Translations under genes and position numbers: made by a program
Assembly: GCA_963575745.1 (NCBI GenBank)
Contig: CAUYUJ010014593.1
Coordinates: 122,001 to 186,000, forward strand
Direction of reading: 5' to 3'
Length of the DNA stretch: 64,000 bases
DNA from: Prorocentrum cordatum
Taxonomy: Eukaryota; Sar; Dinophyceae; Prorocentrales; Prorocentraceae
Shown: positions 10,620 through 22,321 of the stretch, in pieces
Layout: every line of letters starts with the position of its first letter
Position numbering within the stretch: position 1 is the first letter of the stretch
Notes under the pieces: model-generated
What the model saw: the letters and a program-made list of their open reading frames with translations, nothing else
Told to the model about the DNA's origin: nothing
The model's database searches: none

Positions 10620-11580
10620 GATGCCCCAGTTGCAAGCCACGACCATGGCCATAGAAGTTGACTTTCGACATGTTGGAGTCTGTTTTAGTAAATCTCGTGC
10701 TTCTGTACAATAAGCTGTAGATTCTCTTTGAATCAACGCGTGATCGTTTCGCATGGCACTTTAATGTATTGCGCTTTCCGTTTAGAAGCTGGCGTTCTGG
10801 ACCAATCGGGCCGGGCGCCAGGCGCGCGCCCGTGGCCCCAGCAGGCCTCGGCGGCGCCGGCTTGGGCGGGCCCATGCCGACTTGGGTTTCGGCGCAGAGG
10901 CGGCGGCGGACATGCGGGGCTCGGGCCCCGAGAATGCCGCCGAGGCGCGCCTTCAGCGGCGCGAAGACAAGTGGCCCCAACGAGAGGTCGGGCAGGACCG
11001 CGAAAAAACGCCGAACAAGACAGGAAGACTGGCGGGGTTCTGCAATCATGGCGATGGTTGGGTAGTTTGGACAAGTTGCTCTGGATGCCGCCATTCGCGC
11101 CCGGCGGTCCACGGAGGTTCCTGGCCCCGGACGCCTGGGAAACCGCCAGTGGCGATGTCCCTCTGACGCGGCCGTGCTCCACGATGTCTGCGGACCAGGG
11201 CCCCGACGCCTGGCGCGCGCAGCTGGCTCGCGGACCCAGCCTTCGGCGAACCCAACGTGGTCCGGGCCCCAACAATCGCAATCGCGGCGTGCGTGGCGAC
11301 ATCCTCGGCTCCGCCATGGCAGTCGCGTTGGGTGGTTTCTTAGATTCCGCCGCGATCGCATGCGACATCCACATTCTGCTCTGGGCCAGCAGGGCTTCCG
11401 GTGGGGGAATCGTCGCGGCCAGGGGCTCGCCGGGCCAGTTGCCTGCCCCCCGCGCTGCGTCAGACACTTCGAGAGGCAGACCGGCCACGAGATAGGATTT
11501 TCGGAAGCGGGGGCGGCGCCCCCCGCGCACGAGGCGCCCGCGCGGCGGCCGGGTTCGGAGGCTGCGGCGCGCCATTGCCA
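10620..11580. other. no assignable gene; two competing open frames
   Basis: After an AT-richer stretch (10,640-10,800) both strands are open: a 282-codon frame on the minus strand (10,733-11,581) and a 255-codon frame on the plus strand (10,728-11,495). Neither shows a domain. The minus frame has the more protein-like patch, PLVFAPLKARLGG, but only in a third frame. A spliced gene here is possible but cannot be shown. Confidence 0.15.
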
Positions 11581-11599
11581 CCCCGACATGGGCGACGAT

Positions 11600-11850
11600 G
11601 CCTCTGATCGATCTCCTTCAAGGTGGCCCCGAGATCGCTCCCTAGGCACCGGAGGGCGCCATGAGAGGGCCTGAAGAGGCGCCCAGGAGGCCTCAAGCGG
11701 CGCCCAAGAAGCCTCCACGAGGCCCCAAGAGGCCCCGGGAGGCTCCCCGAAGCACCCGAGACGCCCCAGGAAGCTCCCGAGACCGCCGGGAGGCCCCCGA
11801 TGCGCCCCAAGAAGCCTCCAAACATCCCTCAAGAGACATCCGAGCAGACT
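11600..11850. repeat. degenerate CCAAGAGGCCCC-type array
   Basis: Repeated words of the form CCCAAGAGGCC(T/C)C at irregular 12-20 bp spacing. Similar tracts occur at 1,145-1,265, 10,100-10,330, 49,830-50,040 and inside family A copies. They create Pro/Arg-rich frames that are not proteins. Confidence 0.75.
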
Positions 11851-12149
11851 CCGCGAATCAACTCGCCTGGGCATCGTTTCTGGACGGGCTGGCAAGGATT
11901 CGCGAAGCGTTGAAAATCTGCCGGCCCCCTTGCGGGGCCACCAGGCTGTAGGCCAGAGGTTCGCGCAGTTTCCTGTGCCAGTTGCACAGTTTCCACTGTT
12001 ACAGTTCTGCTTCTTGCTGCTAACTTATCCTCGTTGACTTCTTGCTGCCCACTGCCCCTTGTTGACGGGCCGCGCGAGGGGGGGAGGTCCAAAACGCAAA
12101 TTTCTACCGCGCCCAAATCGCATTGTCTGAATTGCCAGGGCAGGTGACA

Positions 12150-12775
12150 AATTAACACCCCTCACGCAGATCGGCGGGGCCAGGAACCACAAATACACGG
12201 GGTTCGCCGCATTTGTGAAAATTCGGCGACGCCCCTCGCGCAGATCGGCGGGGTTAAGATCCCAAAGCGCACGGCATTTGCAAACAATCGGTACGTCGGT
12301 GGCACCCCTCAAGCAGATCGGCGGGGTCAGGCTTCAAGAACACATGGGATTTACAATTTTTCTAAAATCCGGCGGCGCCCCGCAGATCGGCGGGGTCAGC
12401 GTCAAAAAACACACGGGATCGCCACGCGTTTAAAATCGGTGACACCCCTCGCGCAGATCGGAGGGGTCAGGGCCCAAAAACAAAACGGATTTGCCACGTG
12501 TCTGAAATTCGGTGGCGCTCCTCGCGCAGACCAGCGAGGTCGCGATCGAAAAACACAATAAGGATTTGCCACTTTTCTGAAAGTCGGTGGCGCCCCTCGC
12601 GCAGATCGGCAGGGCCGGGGTCGAAAAACGCAAGGATTTGCAACATTTCTAAAATGCTGCGGCGCCCCTCGCGCAGATCTGCAGGGCCAGGGCCCAAAAA
12701 CGCAGAAGAGTTGCAACATTTCTGAAATTCGGCAGCGCCCCTCGCGCAGACCCGTAGGGTCAGGGTCGGGGAAAA
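12150..12775. repeat. tandem repeat, nine copies of a ~72-bp unit
   Basis: The core CAGATCGGCGGGG and its variants recur at about 12,170, 12,240, 12,314, 12,382, 12,452, 12,524, 12,601, 12,675 and 12,748. Each is preceded by GGCGCCCCTCGCG and followed by an A-rich stretch (AAAAACAC, GGATTTGCCA). Units diverge by substitutions and small indels, and spacing is nearly constant at about 72 bp. No protein is implied. Confidence 0.9.
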
Positions 12776-12794
12776 AATTGCCCCTGCGCTGCTT

Positions 12795-13900
12795 CACGGC
12801 GAAGCCAGAGCCTCATGACTTCGCTCTTCCATGGCCCATCCTCCGACAGAGGGGGCCGGCGGCGGGGGGCGAATCCACTGCGGATTTACGAGAACCCCGC
12901 AGACGGGCGCGTCAAACGTCGCTGCGTTCAAGGCGCCCGGGGCGAGGATTCCCGCGCATTTCCGGGCCCGCGCGCCGAATGTCGCGGTTGGTGGCCCTCC
13001 AGGAGGCCGAGAAGAAGAGGGGCCGCGATTTGTCGCGCGCAGTCTGTCGACCGTCTCCTCGGGGGTGGGCGGGGCGGCGCAACCGTCTTGACGCGCCCCC
13101 CCTGCCCCCTTCCGCCCTATATCGAAGAGCGCTGTTTTCCCAGGCGTATATCTATATATATATATACACACATATATATATATATATATATGTATACACA
13201 TATAGATGTATGTATGCTTATATATATATATATATATATACATACATTTAAAATCGACAGCGACGCCCCGCGAAGTCTCTTTTGCTTCGCGGCGGAATCT
13301 GATTGTCGGTGCGCGCTGGGAGTGGGAAGGAAGCGCAGACGCGCGTCGCCATGGTTGGCCCGTCTCAAATCGCTCCACATCGCGACCTGGGGGGGGGGCG
13401 GCGCAATGACGATGGTGATGATGATGATGCTGTTGTGGGGCATGCTGCTATGTCGCGATGGTTGCGGCGGATTGCACGGCGGTGCTGCCGCTGGAAAAAA
13501 GTTTCACTTTGGGCTCGCAATGAATAATTTTTGCCGCGGCATTGTCGGCGCTGCGCGCTGCGTTCGCTTCGCTGCCGCGTCGCCGCGGGGAGGCAACAAA
13601 CGCGCGCGCGATCCGCGGCGAGGGGCGCCCGCGCGAGCTGGCGCGGATGCGCCTTCAAACCGAGGCGCGCGAACGGCAGCGGCCGCGGCGGGCCGAAACG
13701 GCGGCGCGCGCAAGGCACGCGACGGCAGCGCGCGCGCGTCGCGTCGGGCCCCCGCTCGCGCGAACGAGATTTTATTAGCGCTGGGCCCAACGGGGCAAGT
13801 GGTCGCGACTTCTGACCTCGCGACGCGCGAGACATTGCAGAGGCCATCGGTTCGCCCGAGCCCGATGCACGCATGCATCTCGGCAGTCAAAGCCCGAGTC
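12795..13900. other. no gene recognised; includes a (TA)n tract at 13,145-13,250
   Basis: GC-rich sequence open on both strands flanks a tract of TATATA and TATACACA repeats. The 13,500-13,760 part is a very GC-rich GCGCGC-biased stretch. No exon with convincing splice borders was found. Confidence 0.4.
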
Positions 13901-13904
13901 TGGG

Positions 13905-14690
13905 TTGAGGCGCGTCGAAGCATCCATGAACAAAATCGCTCGGCCCCAATCTCGACGGGCCCTCCGCGATCGCCGCGGCGATGCGCGCGGCCAGCTTGTA
14001 TCCCAGACGTAGAATGGGAGACCTGCGTGGTCGCGCATCGTCGGCGCCCTGAGCCACCAACCGACGCTTGCGGGACTGGCCTGCGCCAGGGGAGCAAGCG
14101 GGGCCGAGCGACGCAAGCGCGCGCGCTGATGCGCCCCGCCACGCCCGAACGAACACGGAGATGCACGACGAGAGCGGCCGCCGGACATCGGCAGAGTCGG
14201 CCAGCGCTGGCCCGCCTGAGGCCCCGCCCGGACCTTTGGCAGTCTGCGCGCCGAAGGTGCATCTGCCGCCGCAGCCGCGCGGAACTGCGCGCTGAGCTTG
14301 AAGGTCGACACTTCGTTGCCGAAGGCAGGCTAGACCGAGACAAGAGCCGCCGCTGTGCGAGATGATGTCCAACCTTTCGAGCGGCGCATCAACCAAGGTT
14401 ATGACGGGTACTGAGCTGCGTTGACACACAGGGCGCCGCAGTCGCAAACGGTCAGCAAGGCTTTCGCCACTTCGCCACATGCGAAGCCAACTTCCAAGAC
14501 GAGTCTGCCACGGCGACGACGGCGCAGATTTCCAGCTGGAGCCGCAAGCCCGAAAGCCTCTAAACTTACCCCACCAGGGCCCTCGAGTTGAGGGGCGCGC
14601 CGAGCTCGCCCTCCACCGCCTCGGCGAAGTGAGCGACCCAGTCGGGCGCGCGGTCCAGCGGCGCCAGGTGCCGCGCCCCCTTGGCGCACC
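13905..14690 (-). pseudogene. methyltransferase-like domain of DIRS-like element copy 2
   Basis: RLVLEVGFACGEVAKALLTV (about 14,505-14,445) corresponds to the hydrophobic-E-x-FSGxG loop of copy 1. Later segments on the same strand, GYKLAARIAAAIAEG (about 14,000-13,955), fit the end of the domain only weakly. The PC block was not found. Support comes mainly from position directly behind the recombinase, as in copy 1. Confidence 0.3.
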
Positions 14691-14819
14691 TGGCCACCGA
14701 CTGTTGCCCCGAAAAAGCAGAATGGTCTGCGCCCCTGCCAGCGGCGTCCGCTCGATGGCCACTGCGCGCGAGGCGACCCCGTGCCGCGCTTGGTACGAGA
14801 TGACGCTCTCGGAGTAGCC

Positions 14820-15570
14820 TAGCAAATGGAGGCGCCGCGCGAACTTCCGCTTGCGGTTAAAGTCCTGACCGCCAGAGCTCCAGAGGGACTGCCGCGGCCG
14901 CCTCGTAGCGCGCAGCTGCGCGAAGGAGATGGGGCCCCCCCGCTGCCGGAGCGCGCTCCGAAAGACCGCGCCCTCGTCGGCTGAGCGCGTCTTGCATCGG
15001 GCCCCCTGCTCGCGGGGGCGCGGTCGCAAGGCCCACTGGGGGCGGGCGCCGCGGCCCAGGCCCGCCGGCGCCTCGGGGGCCATGCTGATTGAGTCGCTGC
15101 GGGGCCCTGGCATCGCGCCCCGCGCCAGCGCCAGCGCGCCCGAACTCGACGATTCTGAGGGGGGCGCTCGCGCCGATCATCGCGAAGACGACTGGCTTGG
15201 GCAAGGGGCCCAGCGACCCGTTGAAGCCGCGGCGCCTGAACTCTCTTGGGCGCGCCGGGCCGGAAGTGGCGCACCGCGGCCTGCAGTCGCGACGCCGTCT
15301 CGCCTGCCCGGCGCGGGCGGCCCAAGTAACGGGCCAGCAGCTGGTCCGAGCTCGTCGAGGGAGAGGCCCTGGAGCCTGCCGACGCCCCCCCAGGCCGCCA
15401 GTTCCCAGGCAAGCTTGGCACAACTCTTGCGGGTGGGCAGCTTCGGCCGCGCGCGCTGCGAGTGCGCGAGCGACGCGGCCTCGGGCGTCGGCGTCGCCCC
15501 CCTCAAGGTAGCGGTAGATCCCGACCCAGACCTCTTGCGGTCACAATTTTTCAGGACGTCTCGCATCGTC
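14820..15570 (-). pseudogene. tyrosine recombinase of DIRS-like element copy 2
   Basis: The N-terminal half reads DQLLARYLGRPRRAGE and ASRLQAAVRHFRPGAP (about 15,350-15,270), then NGSLGPLPKPVVFAMIGASA (about 15,220-15,165), the core-binding and early catalytic region of dinoflagellate retroelement recombinases. The C-terminal box reads LLGYSESVISYQARHGVAS (about 14,830-14,775), with R-H kept and YQA in place of the usual H-x-L. Frames change at least three times. Confidence 0.45.
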
Positions 15571-16255
15571 ATGAATTTAAATCACGACGTCTTCAAAAAC
15601 ACAATTTTCTGACAGAAAATTAGGACAGCCTGAGCACGAACCTTGTTGGATTCAATGAGCTCGTTGTCGAAGTCAACGAGCGCGCGAGATCGCGCGGCGC
15701 CGCTACCAGACGATCAATCGCGTGCTCGAGCAAATGCAAGCGGCGAGAAAGAGGTGGATGGGGCGGAGGAGGAACGTTTTTTCGAGCACGACGGAGTCGA
15801 TCGGGCACCCAGCACGAAGCGGCCGCTCCCGTATACCGTACAGGGCGACCACGCGAAGTGGCACTTAGGGGCGGCGCGCGCCCATCCTATACATGCTATA
15901 CCACGCTAGCAACGCATCGGGCCATTACATTAATGAAACGATGCGCTGCTAGCGAGGCGCCCGCCGTCGTCGATCCACGCGAGCACGGCCGCGGCTGGCT
16001 CGCCGAGCCAGCAGTGCCACCGCGCGATGTGCACGCGCGGTGGAGCGGCGCCCGATCGGGACGCCTGCAACGCCCACGCGGGCAGGCGGCCTTGCGTGGC
16101 CCGCGGGGCCCGCTCCCCCGACGGGGGCCTCCCAGGGCGCCACTGGGTCGAGCCCAGGTGGCGGCCCTGGGGACCACCGCATCCGCCGCGGGGGGGGCAG
16201 GGGAGGGAGGCCCCCACCCCCAAGGGCACCCCCAAAGCTGAGCCATGGCTCGCGC

Positions 16256-16600
16256 CCTTGATCAACAGCACGAGGAGGAGGAGGAGGAGGAGGATCGAGG
16301 AGGAGGGGAAAACGGAAACGGAAGCGGGAGCGGGAGCGGAGGGAGGAGGAGGACCGAGGAGGAGGAGGCGGAGGAGGCGGAGCAGAGCTAGGGAAGAGGA
16401 GTAAGAGGGGAAAGGGGGAAGAGGAGGAGGATCGAGGAGGGGGATCGAGGAGGAGGGGGAGGAGGAGGAGGAGGAGGAGGAGGAGAAGAGGAGGAGGGGG
16501 AACGCGAAGAGGAAACAACATATGATAAGCAGGAGGAGGAGGAGGAGGAAGAGGAGGAGGAGGAGGAGGAGGAGGAACGGCCTCGAAGAGCATCGGAGGG
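16256..16600. repeat. (GGA)n microsatellite with GGAAGC/GGGAGC variants
   Basis: Near-continuous GAG/GGA triplets. The 345-bp tract ends in a short GC-rich run of CGCACGCGCG words near 16,650-16,690. Confidence 0.95.
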
Positions 16601-17044
16601 GAAAAGGGGGGAAGGCGAGTCCTCCGATCCCCCACCTCCGGTCCTACTAAACACGCGCGCGCGCACGCACGCGCAAGCGCGCACGCGCCCGTGCTTAAGA
16701 GATTCCGCCGCTCCGCCGCCACCCCCAGAATAGAAGCAGGGGGCAGGTGGCCACCGAAGGCCCGAGGCGGCGGCAAGCCCGCGCGACCGCTTTGGCATTT
16801 TCCTTCTGCTCTGTGGATCCACATATCTGTCGCCACCGAGCAGGCGCCGACAGGCGCCCTGAAGGGTAACCTCGACCTCGCATGGCATGACCCTCGTCTT
16901 CTTCCTCCTCCTTTGTCGTCGGCGCCCGGAACGTGCCCCAGCGACGCGGACAATCGACTGCTGCAGGGGGGCGAACACCCCCCACGGCGGTTCCACATTC
17001 TACGTCTCAGTGCTCGAATAGAACGTCGCCAGAGACCATCGATC

Positions 17045-19018
17045 TCAGGCCACGACCTTTTCGAGCAACGTGACGTAGCATGTCTGCCCGCCGTGGAGGG
17101 ATTTCGCCACCCGCTGCATCGGCCGATGATCCGCCTCGTCGGGGTACGTCCAGTACGCCCGCGGGCTACCCTTCAAGAGGGCCTGTTCGGCCAGGTGAAT
17201 GCATGCGTGGAATTTGAAGACTATGTGGCCTCTGTGCACCTTCCACGCATTCAAGAAACGAATCATGCTCCTCTCCAGCAACAAAGGAATATGCGCGCGC
17301 CCCACACACATGCGAAACCCAGCCGACCATGGACCACGAGCGAATCCAGCAACACGCGGCGCACGAGGATTCGAGGCGAATCGAGCAAAAGGCGCGGCGC
17401 ACGAGGGTCGAGGCGAATCCACAATCAACGCGGCGACGGGACCAGCGGCCACTCCGCATTTAGCGTAGGGCACGCGCAAAGTCCCACATTGCTTCTTAAG
17501 GGTGGCTGCGCCCTGAGGGGACATGTGTCTCTGCTCGTCCTTCTGGACCCCGTGCACATTTGCAAGGTGGCCGACCGCTCGAACCAGCGCTTCCTTACGC
17601 GGCCCTAAGAACGCGTAGTGCTCCTGGCAAAGGAGCGGCAGTCGCGGGACAAGGTTCCTGGACTCCGCGGCTTTCGCCTTAAGCCGCGGCACGGACCCCG
17701 TCTTCGCGGGCTGAAGCATTTTGAGCGCGAGCCTGCCGATCATCGACTTGGCGCCTCTCTTCCTGTTGGCCCCTGTGGCTAGGTAGTGCGCTCGGATCCT
17801 TCTGCGCAAGTCCAGAAGGCACTGGCGGCCCCTCGCGGGCTTCCCTGTGGCGGCAGAACCAGAGAAGCTGTTCTTGATTAGCTGGTGGAAAGTGCCCCCT
17901 ATCACGTACTGCGCCCCACAATATCAAATAATGCACAGGCGAAGTCGAGCCCTTGGTTATCTTTCGCGTTGAAGAATTTGAGGTTACAGGGCGTCTCTAT
18001 GTCGCCGGGCTGATGGATATCGGTGCAAAATTCGTTTTCGATCAGGCGGAAACCCTTCCCTAAATTGAATTCTGCGCTCTCTTGGGTCGTCACCAAGCCT
18101 CCCCGACTTCGGTCAAAGTTCAAGATCCTCTGGAGGCGCGTGAGAAATGCTCCGTCTAGCACATGAGCTGTCCGAAGGCTGTTATTGACCATGTTCACAT
18201 ACATGGCCTCGCCCCGCGGCGCCCACAAGACGTGGTTGACATCCCGAGGAAACGTGTTCAACTGAACTCTGGGGCACATGCAAACAACATACGGGTGGGT
18301 AGGATTTTGCCAGATCTTGAAACCCAGCGCTCCTGTTACCTCCAAGAGGTCAGCCCTAATCTCGCACAGGGCTCCTCTCCAGCCCTGTGCCAGCTCGAAG
18401 CCACGCCTCGCGTCTCTAGCGTGGTCCAGCGGGCCATCGTCATGGCTGCGACTGGGCCACGTGCCTTCGGCCAGAGCGTTAAAGCTCCACCTCAACGCCC
18501 GCTGGATCAGCCCGAAGGGGCAATTCCCCCTGCAGCCGCGCCTGCAGAGGTCCTGCTTTCTGATCGCGCACACGAGAAACCGCCGTTTCGTGAGAATGCT
18601 TGACATCGAACAACAATAAAAACTGTCTCTTTTCGCATGCGGCACCCCGTCGGAGAAGTAGCCAAGCGGTGTGGTGCGGCCATCGTGCCCTTGAACAACC
18701 TGCCCAAGTATATACACAGACTGGCACGTCGTCGGGCGAAACCTTCATGGGGTTCCACCTGGAAGGGTCCTTCTCCCACTCCCTGGCGAAGATTCCGTGG
18801 GGGGGGCTGATGGGAAAGTCGAGGTAGTGCCGTGCATTCGCCTCCTTATCCCAGGCTGGCATACGCACCAAGTAGAATAGTGATCGAGTCTCATGAAGGC
18901 CAAGAGCAGTTCTGACGTGGTCCGCCGCATGGGCAGACCTCGAGGGATCTAGCGCGAGGTCTCCGACCCCTTCCACGCCCTCCCATGCGCGCGCGGTGTG
19001 CGATCGTGCAAACATCAA
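17045..19018 (-). pseudogene. multicopy transposase-like dinoflagellate protein, frameshifted
   Basis: Three frames join on the minus strand. The first (19,018 to about 18,715) has GVEGVGDLALDPSRSAHAAD, LGLHETRSLFYLVRMPAWDK and FAREWEKDPSRW. The second (18,717-17,902) has GYFSDGVPHAKRDSF, the cysteine cluster CRRGCRGNC, and later LLEVTGALGFKIWQNPTHPY. The third (17,905-17,045) has LKMLQPAKTGSVPRLKAKAA, FKFHACIHLAEQALL and SPRAYWTYPDEADHRPMQRV. This order is one I recognise from a family present in many copies in dinoflagellate genomes. The DG-hydrophobic-Y/H motif and late LKGSPRAYWTYPDE resemble cut-and-paste transposases, but the family is uncharacterised. A frameshift near 18,715, a stop near 17,905 and an inserted stretch at 17,330-17,470 indicate decay. 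Confidence 0.55.
17345..17440. repeat. short tandem repeat within the transposase-like gene
   Basis: Two units of about 45 bp sharing CGGCGCACGAG and CGAGGCGAATC. They fall in the part of the third frame that does not resemble the family, so this may be an insertion or intron remnant. Confidence 0.5.
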
Positions 19019-19184
19019 CAGCAGAGAAAATGCCAGCTCTGTATTGCTTGACGAAGTACTCTCGGAGACCAGCGCCCCCGTCGTTGTCCAAACTCTCGGG
19101 TTCGCCCCGTCCGCCCCCCTCCCCCTCGAGACCGTCTGCCTGCAATCTCAACGCCGCCGCCCGAGATCGCGCCATGGGGCCCGA

Positions 19185-19186
19185 CA

Positions 19187-19222
<36 letters not shown>
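19185..19222. repeat. (TA)n microsatellite
   Basis: Continuous TA dinucleotides. The sequence from here to 19,440 otherwise holds no recognised gene. Confidence 0.95.
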
Positions 19223-19223
<1 letters not shown>

Positions 19224-19659
19224 CACGAATAACGCGAATGCTCGAAAGCACATGCGAATATGGAAGGCCACGGTTGGCAAGTACATGGATGGCCACGAGG
19301 GGCAAGTATATGGAAGGATGGCCGCGAGGGGCAAGAATATGGAATATGGATTTGCTGGGCAGCTTGAAGCGAAAACCACTGAACATGCCCCCTCCCCTAA
19401 CCAATGCGTGCCCTCGTGATGCCAGCAGCCTGATGTGAACAAAGCTGCTGCGAACAAGTCTGATGCGAACAAGTCTGATGCGAAAACTTATGGTCAATGT
19501 AGTGCTCATGTGATGACAAATAACCACGTGCCATCTCGGATCCCGATCCTCATCTTCCTGCTCATTCCTATTATCATGATCCTTCCGGTTTCTGTCGCTA
19601 ATGGTCCTTCCCATCCGGAACACGTCTCCGAACTATTATCATCATTATCCTCATTGTCA

Positions 19660-19685
19660 TATCTATGTACATATATGTACACATG

Positions 19686-19717
<32 letters not shown>

Positions 19718-19812
19718 CATACGTATGTATGTATGTGTGTATGTATGTATATATGCATGCATGCATGTATGTATGTATGTATGTATGTTTGTATGTGTGT
19801 ATATATATGCCT
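19660..19812. repeat. (GTAT)n/(ATGC)n microsatellite
   Basis: Tetranucleotide GTAT with TGCA variants. Apparent Tyr/Met/Val-rich frames here are repeat artefacts. Confidence 0.95.
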
Positions 19813-20344
19813 AGCCCTTCAGGGTCCACGTTGCTGCCGTCGGTTACGAGAGCATAGTTTGCTTCAGACCCTGATTGAACTATCGAAACCATTCGATATG
19901 CATCGTCCTTCTCCTAGTCCTGACGCGTACGTCGGACCGTTCGAATTTATACTCCTGATCATCCTTCCTGATCCTCCTTGCTCCTGTCATGCCAGTGCGG
20001 CCACGGGTGGCACTGTCGATCGCGGTATACGAACGCCTCGTGATGAGATCCAGCGGCCAAACGAGCTTGGACTGCAGTGCGCGCGCTCAGCCGCGTGTTC
20101 CTTTGTCCTGAGCGTCGCCCTGTCAGCGACAGAACACTCAAGCGCGTCCATCCCACGGGCAACGGAGCAGCGTGCGAGTCCAATGAATTGGTAGCTTGCG
20201 TAAGTCTCCCTTCCCACAGTAGCTAGGCAATGCCTTCGAACCCTGGGCACTATAGATAGCGCCTCGACCGACTGCAAGCAAAGCCCCGCCAGGGAGCGAA
20301 GAGAAGAGGGCAAATTGAGCGCTCCCTGCAGCGATCCTGCAAGT

Positions 20345-20890
20345 CATGACTGAGGGTCCACCGCGAGGGTCCAAGCACTGAGGGTCCACTGAGGGTCCAC
20401 TAAGGGTCCATTGAGGGTCCACTAAGGGTCCATTGAGGGTCCACTGAGGGCCCATGAAAGGTCCACTGAGGGTCCACTGAGGGTCTATTGAGGGTTCACT
20501 AAGAGTCCACTGAAGGTCTAATTCAGGGGCCACGGATGGTCCACTGCGAGGGCCCATTGCGAGGGTCTATTGAGGGCGCATTGAGGTTTCAGCGAGGGGG
20601 TCCATTGCGAGTGTCCATTGAGGGTCCATTGAAGGTCTGATGGTCCACTGAGGGTCCATTGAGGGCCCACTGAGGGTCCATTAATGGGTCCACTGAGGGT
20701 CCACTGGGGATCCATTTAGGGTCCACTGAGGGCCCACTAAGGGTCCATTGAGGGTCCACTGAGGGTCCACTGAGGGTCCACTGAGGGTCCACTAAGGGTC
20801 CATTGAGGTTCCACTGAGGGCCCATTGAGGGTCCACTACGGGCCCATTGAGGGTCCACTGAGGGTCCATTTCGAGGGTTCATTGAGAGAC
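20345..20890. repeat. 11-bp satellite, about 50 copies
   Basis: The unit GAGGGTCCACT alternates with GAGGGTCCATT and TAAGGGTCCAT. Eleven is not a multiple of three, so one frame yields an 11-residue repeating peptide with no stop (minus strand SGPSVDPQWTL); this is not evidence of a protein. The array lies just beyond the last recognised exon of gene X and may fall in one of its introns. Confidence 0.95.
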
Positions 20891-21018
20891 CGCTGATCGA
20901 CAACACGCAAAGGATGGGTGTACACATGAGCTCAACATAACATCATACCTGCAAGGGTGACGCCCATGAGTGCATGGGTCGGATAGAGAAAGGGTTGCAC
21001 GGGTAGCGTGGTACTCAC

Positions 21019-22246
21019 TTGCCGCTCAAGTCATGAAGCTGCCCAATCGATTGCATCACGGGTCCAGTGAGACCCCGCGCCCGCTTCGACTGGGTGATGC
21101 AGGCATCGAGGTTGTTCTTTTCGTCGGGGCCGATAATGGACATCCCCAGCAGGTTAATGAGAGCCTAGGAGCGATGGGTCCTCATCATCAGCCCTCGTCC
21201 ATCCTGTAGCCCCCTTCCCTATGCATTCGAGACTCTTCCCGTCACCTCCTCCTCTTCCTTTCTCCCTACATGTATATGTACATTCACGCGCACACGTACC
21301 CCATGTGCACTGCTGCAGCCTCCCCATCATGATATCGCATCTTCCCCTGATGACTTCCCCTGGATGGCTGCTTTGGTGTTGTTGCCCCACATGCCCAGCT
21401 CCTTGATGCACTTAGCGATCTCGCCCGCCCAGGGCTTGAAGAACCCGCGGTTGTTCGCCCCCCCTCGGAATTCTAAATCGAGCTCCTACTCATCGCCATG
21501 CTCCTCCTCCTACTCCTCCTCACCATCCTTATCCTGGCCGCCTTCGCCCTCCTCATCCTGATCACCCTCGTCAGCTACCAGACCGTTCTAACAACATGTG
21601 TGATGGCCCTCCTCGATCGATCTGACCCCTCATCGATCCTCGTCGCTCGAATCGCTAGAGTGTCTCACGCGGGGCCACTGCCCCGTCCCACGTCGAGCCC
21701 CGAAAGCAACGTCTCGTAGTTGCTCGCGCCCCCCAGCGCCGCGGCAAGGTCGGGCTTCGGCTTCCGCGGAGCAGCGGCGCTGGCTGCCTGATCGACCGGG
21801 GCATCGAGCTCGGCAGCGCCCCGAGGACTAGACCAGAACGCAGGGCCCGCAGGGCCGGGCAGGGCTTAAGATCAGGGTCGATCGATCTCACGGGCGGCTG
21901 CAGCGGGTGGGTCTTGAGTGGCCCAAGCCGCTTCAGGTGGGGTGGCCCCTAGGCTGGGGGAGGGGGGGGGCGGATCGATCGATCGACCGATCCCGATCTT
22001 AAGCCCATCTCTCTCACACATAACGCTCCCGATCAATCAACCTGTGACGTGCGGTCACGGATTTGGCATCGCCATGCCGGCCTCGCTGTCAGATCCCTCG
22101 GAGCTGTACGAGCTGTACGAGCAGTCAGACTCATCTTCCTGGGCTGAGCTATCTCGAGGCTCTGATTCCTCTCTCTCATCTCTCTCTCTCTCACTCTATC
22201 TCGCTCTCTATCTCTCTCTCTCTCTCTCTCTCTATCTTTCGCTCGC

Positions 22247-22321
<75 letters not shown>

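Larger units (their letters stand above)
13900..15570 (-). mobile_element. DIRS-like element copy 2, recombinase and methyltransferase portion only
   Basis: A second minus-strand element fragment holds the two 3' domains in the same order as copy 1, recombinase then methyltransferase. No reverse transcriptase or gag was found upstream: the sequence at 15,600-16,250 has no such motif, and a GGA microsatellite follows. It is either a 5'-truncated copy or a longer copy split by rearrangement. Confidence 0.5.

Noticed and set aside
12150-12775. CRISPR array
   Set aside because: Spacing is regular, but spacers are related to each other, there are no cas genes, and the genome is eukaryotic.
20138-20927. 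Minus-strand protein of repeated SGPSVDPQWTL units
   Set aside because: It follows from an 11-bp satellite, and every frame of such an array is open or closed as a whole.
21498-21719. Plus-strand hydrophobic peptide (LTILILAAFALLILITLVSY) as a small membrane protein
   Set aside because: It lies on the opposite strand within an intron of gene X, in CTC-rich sequence that yields Leu by composition. No other support.
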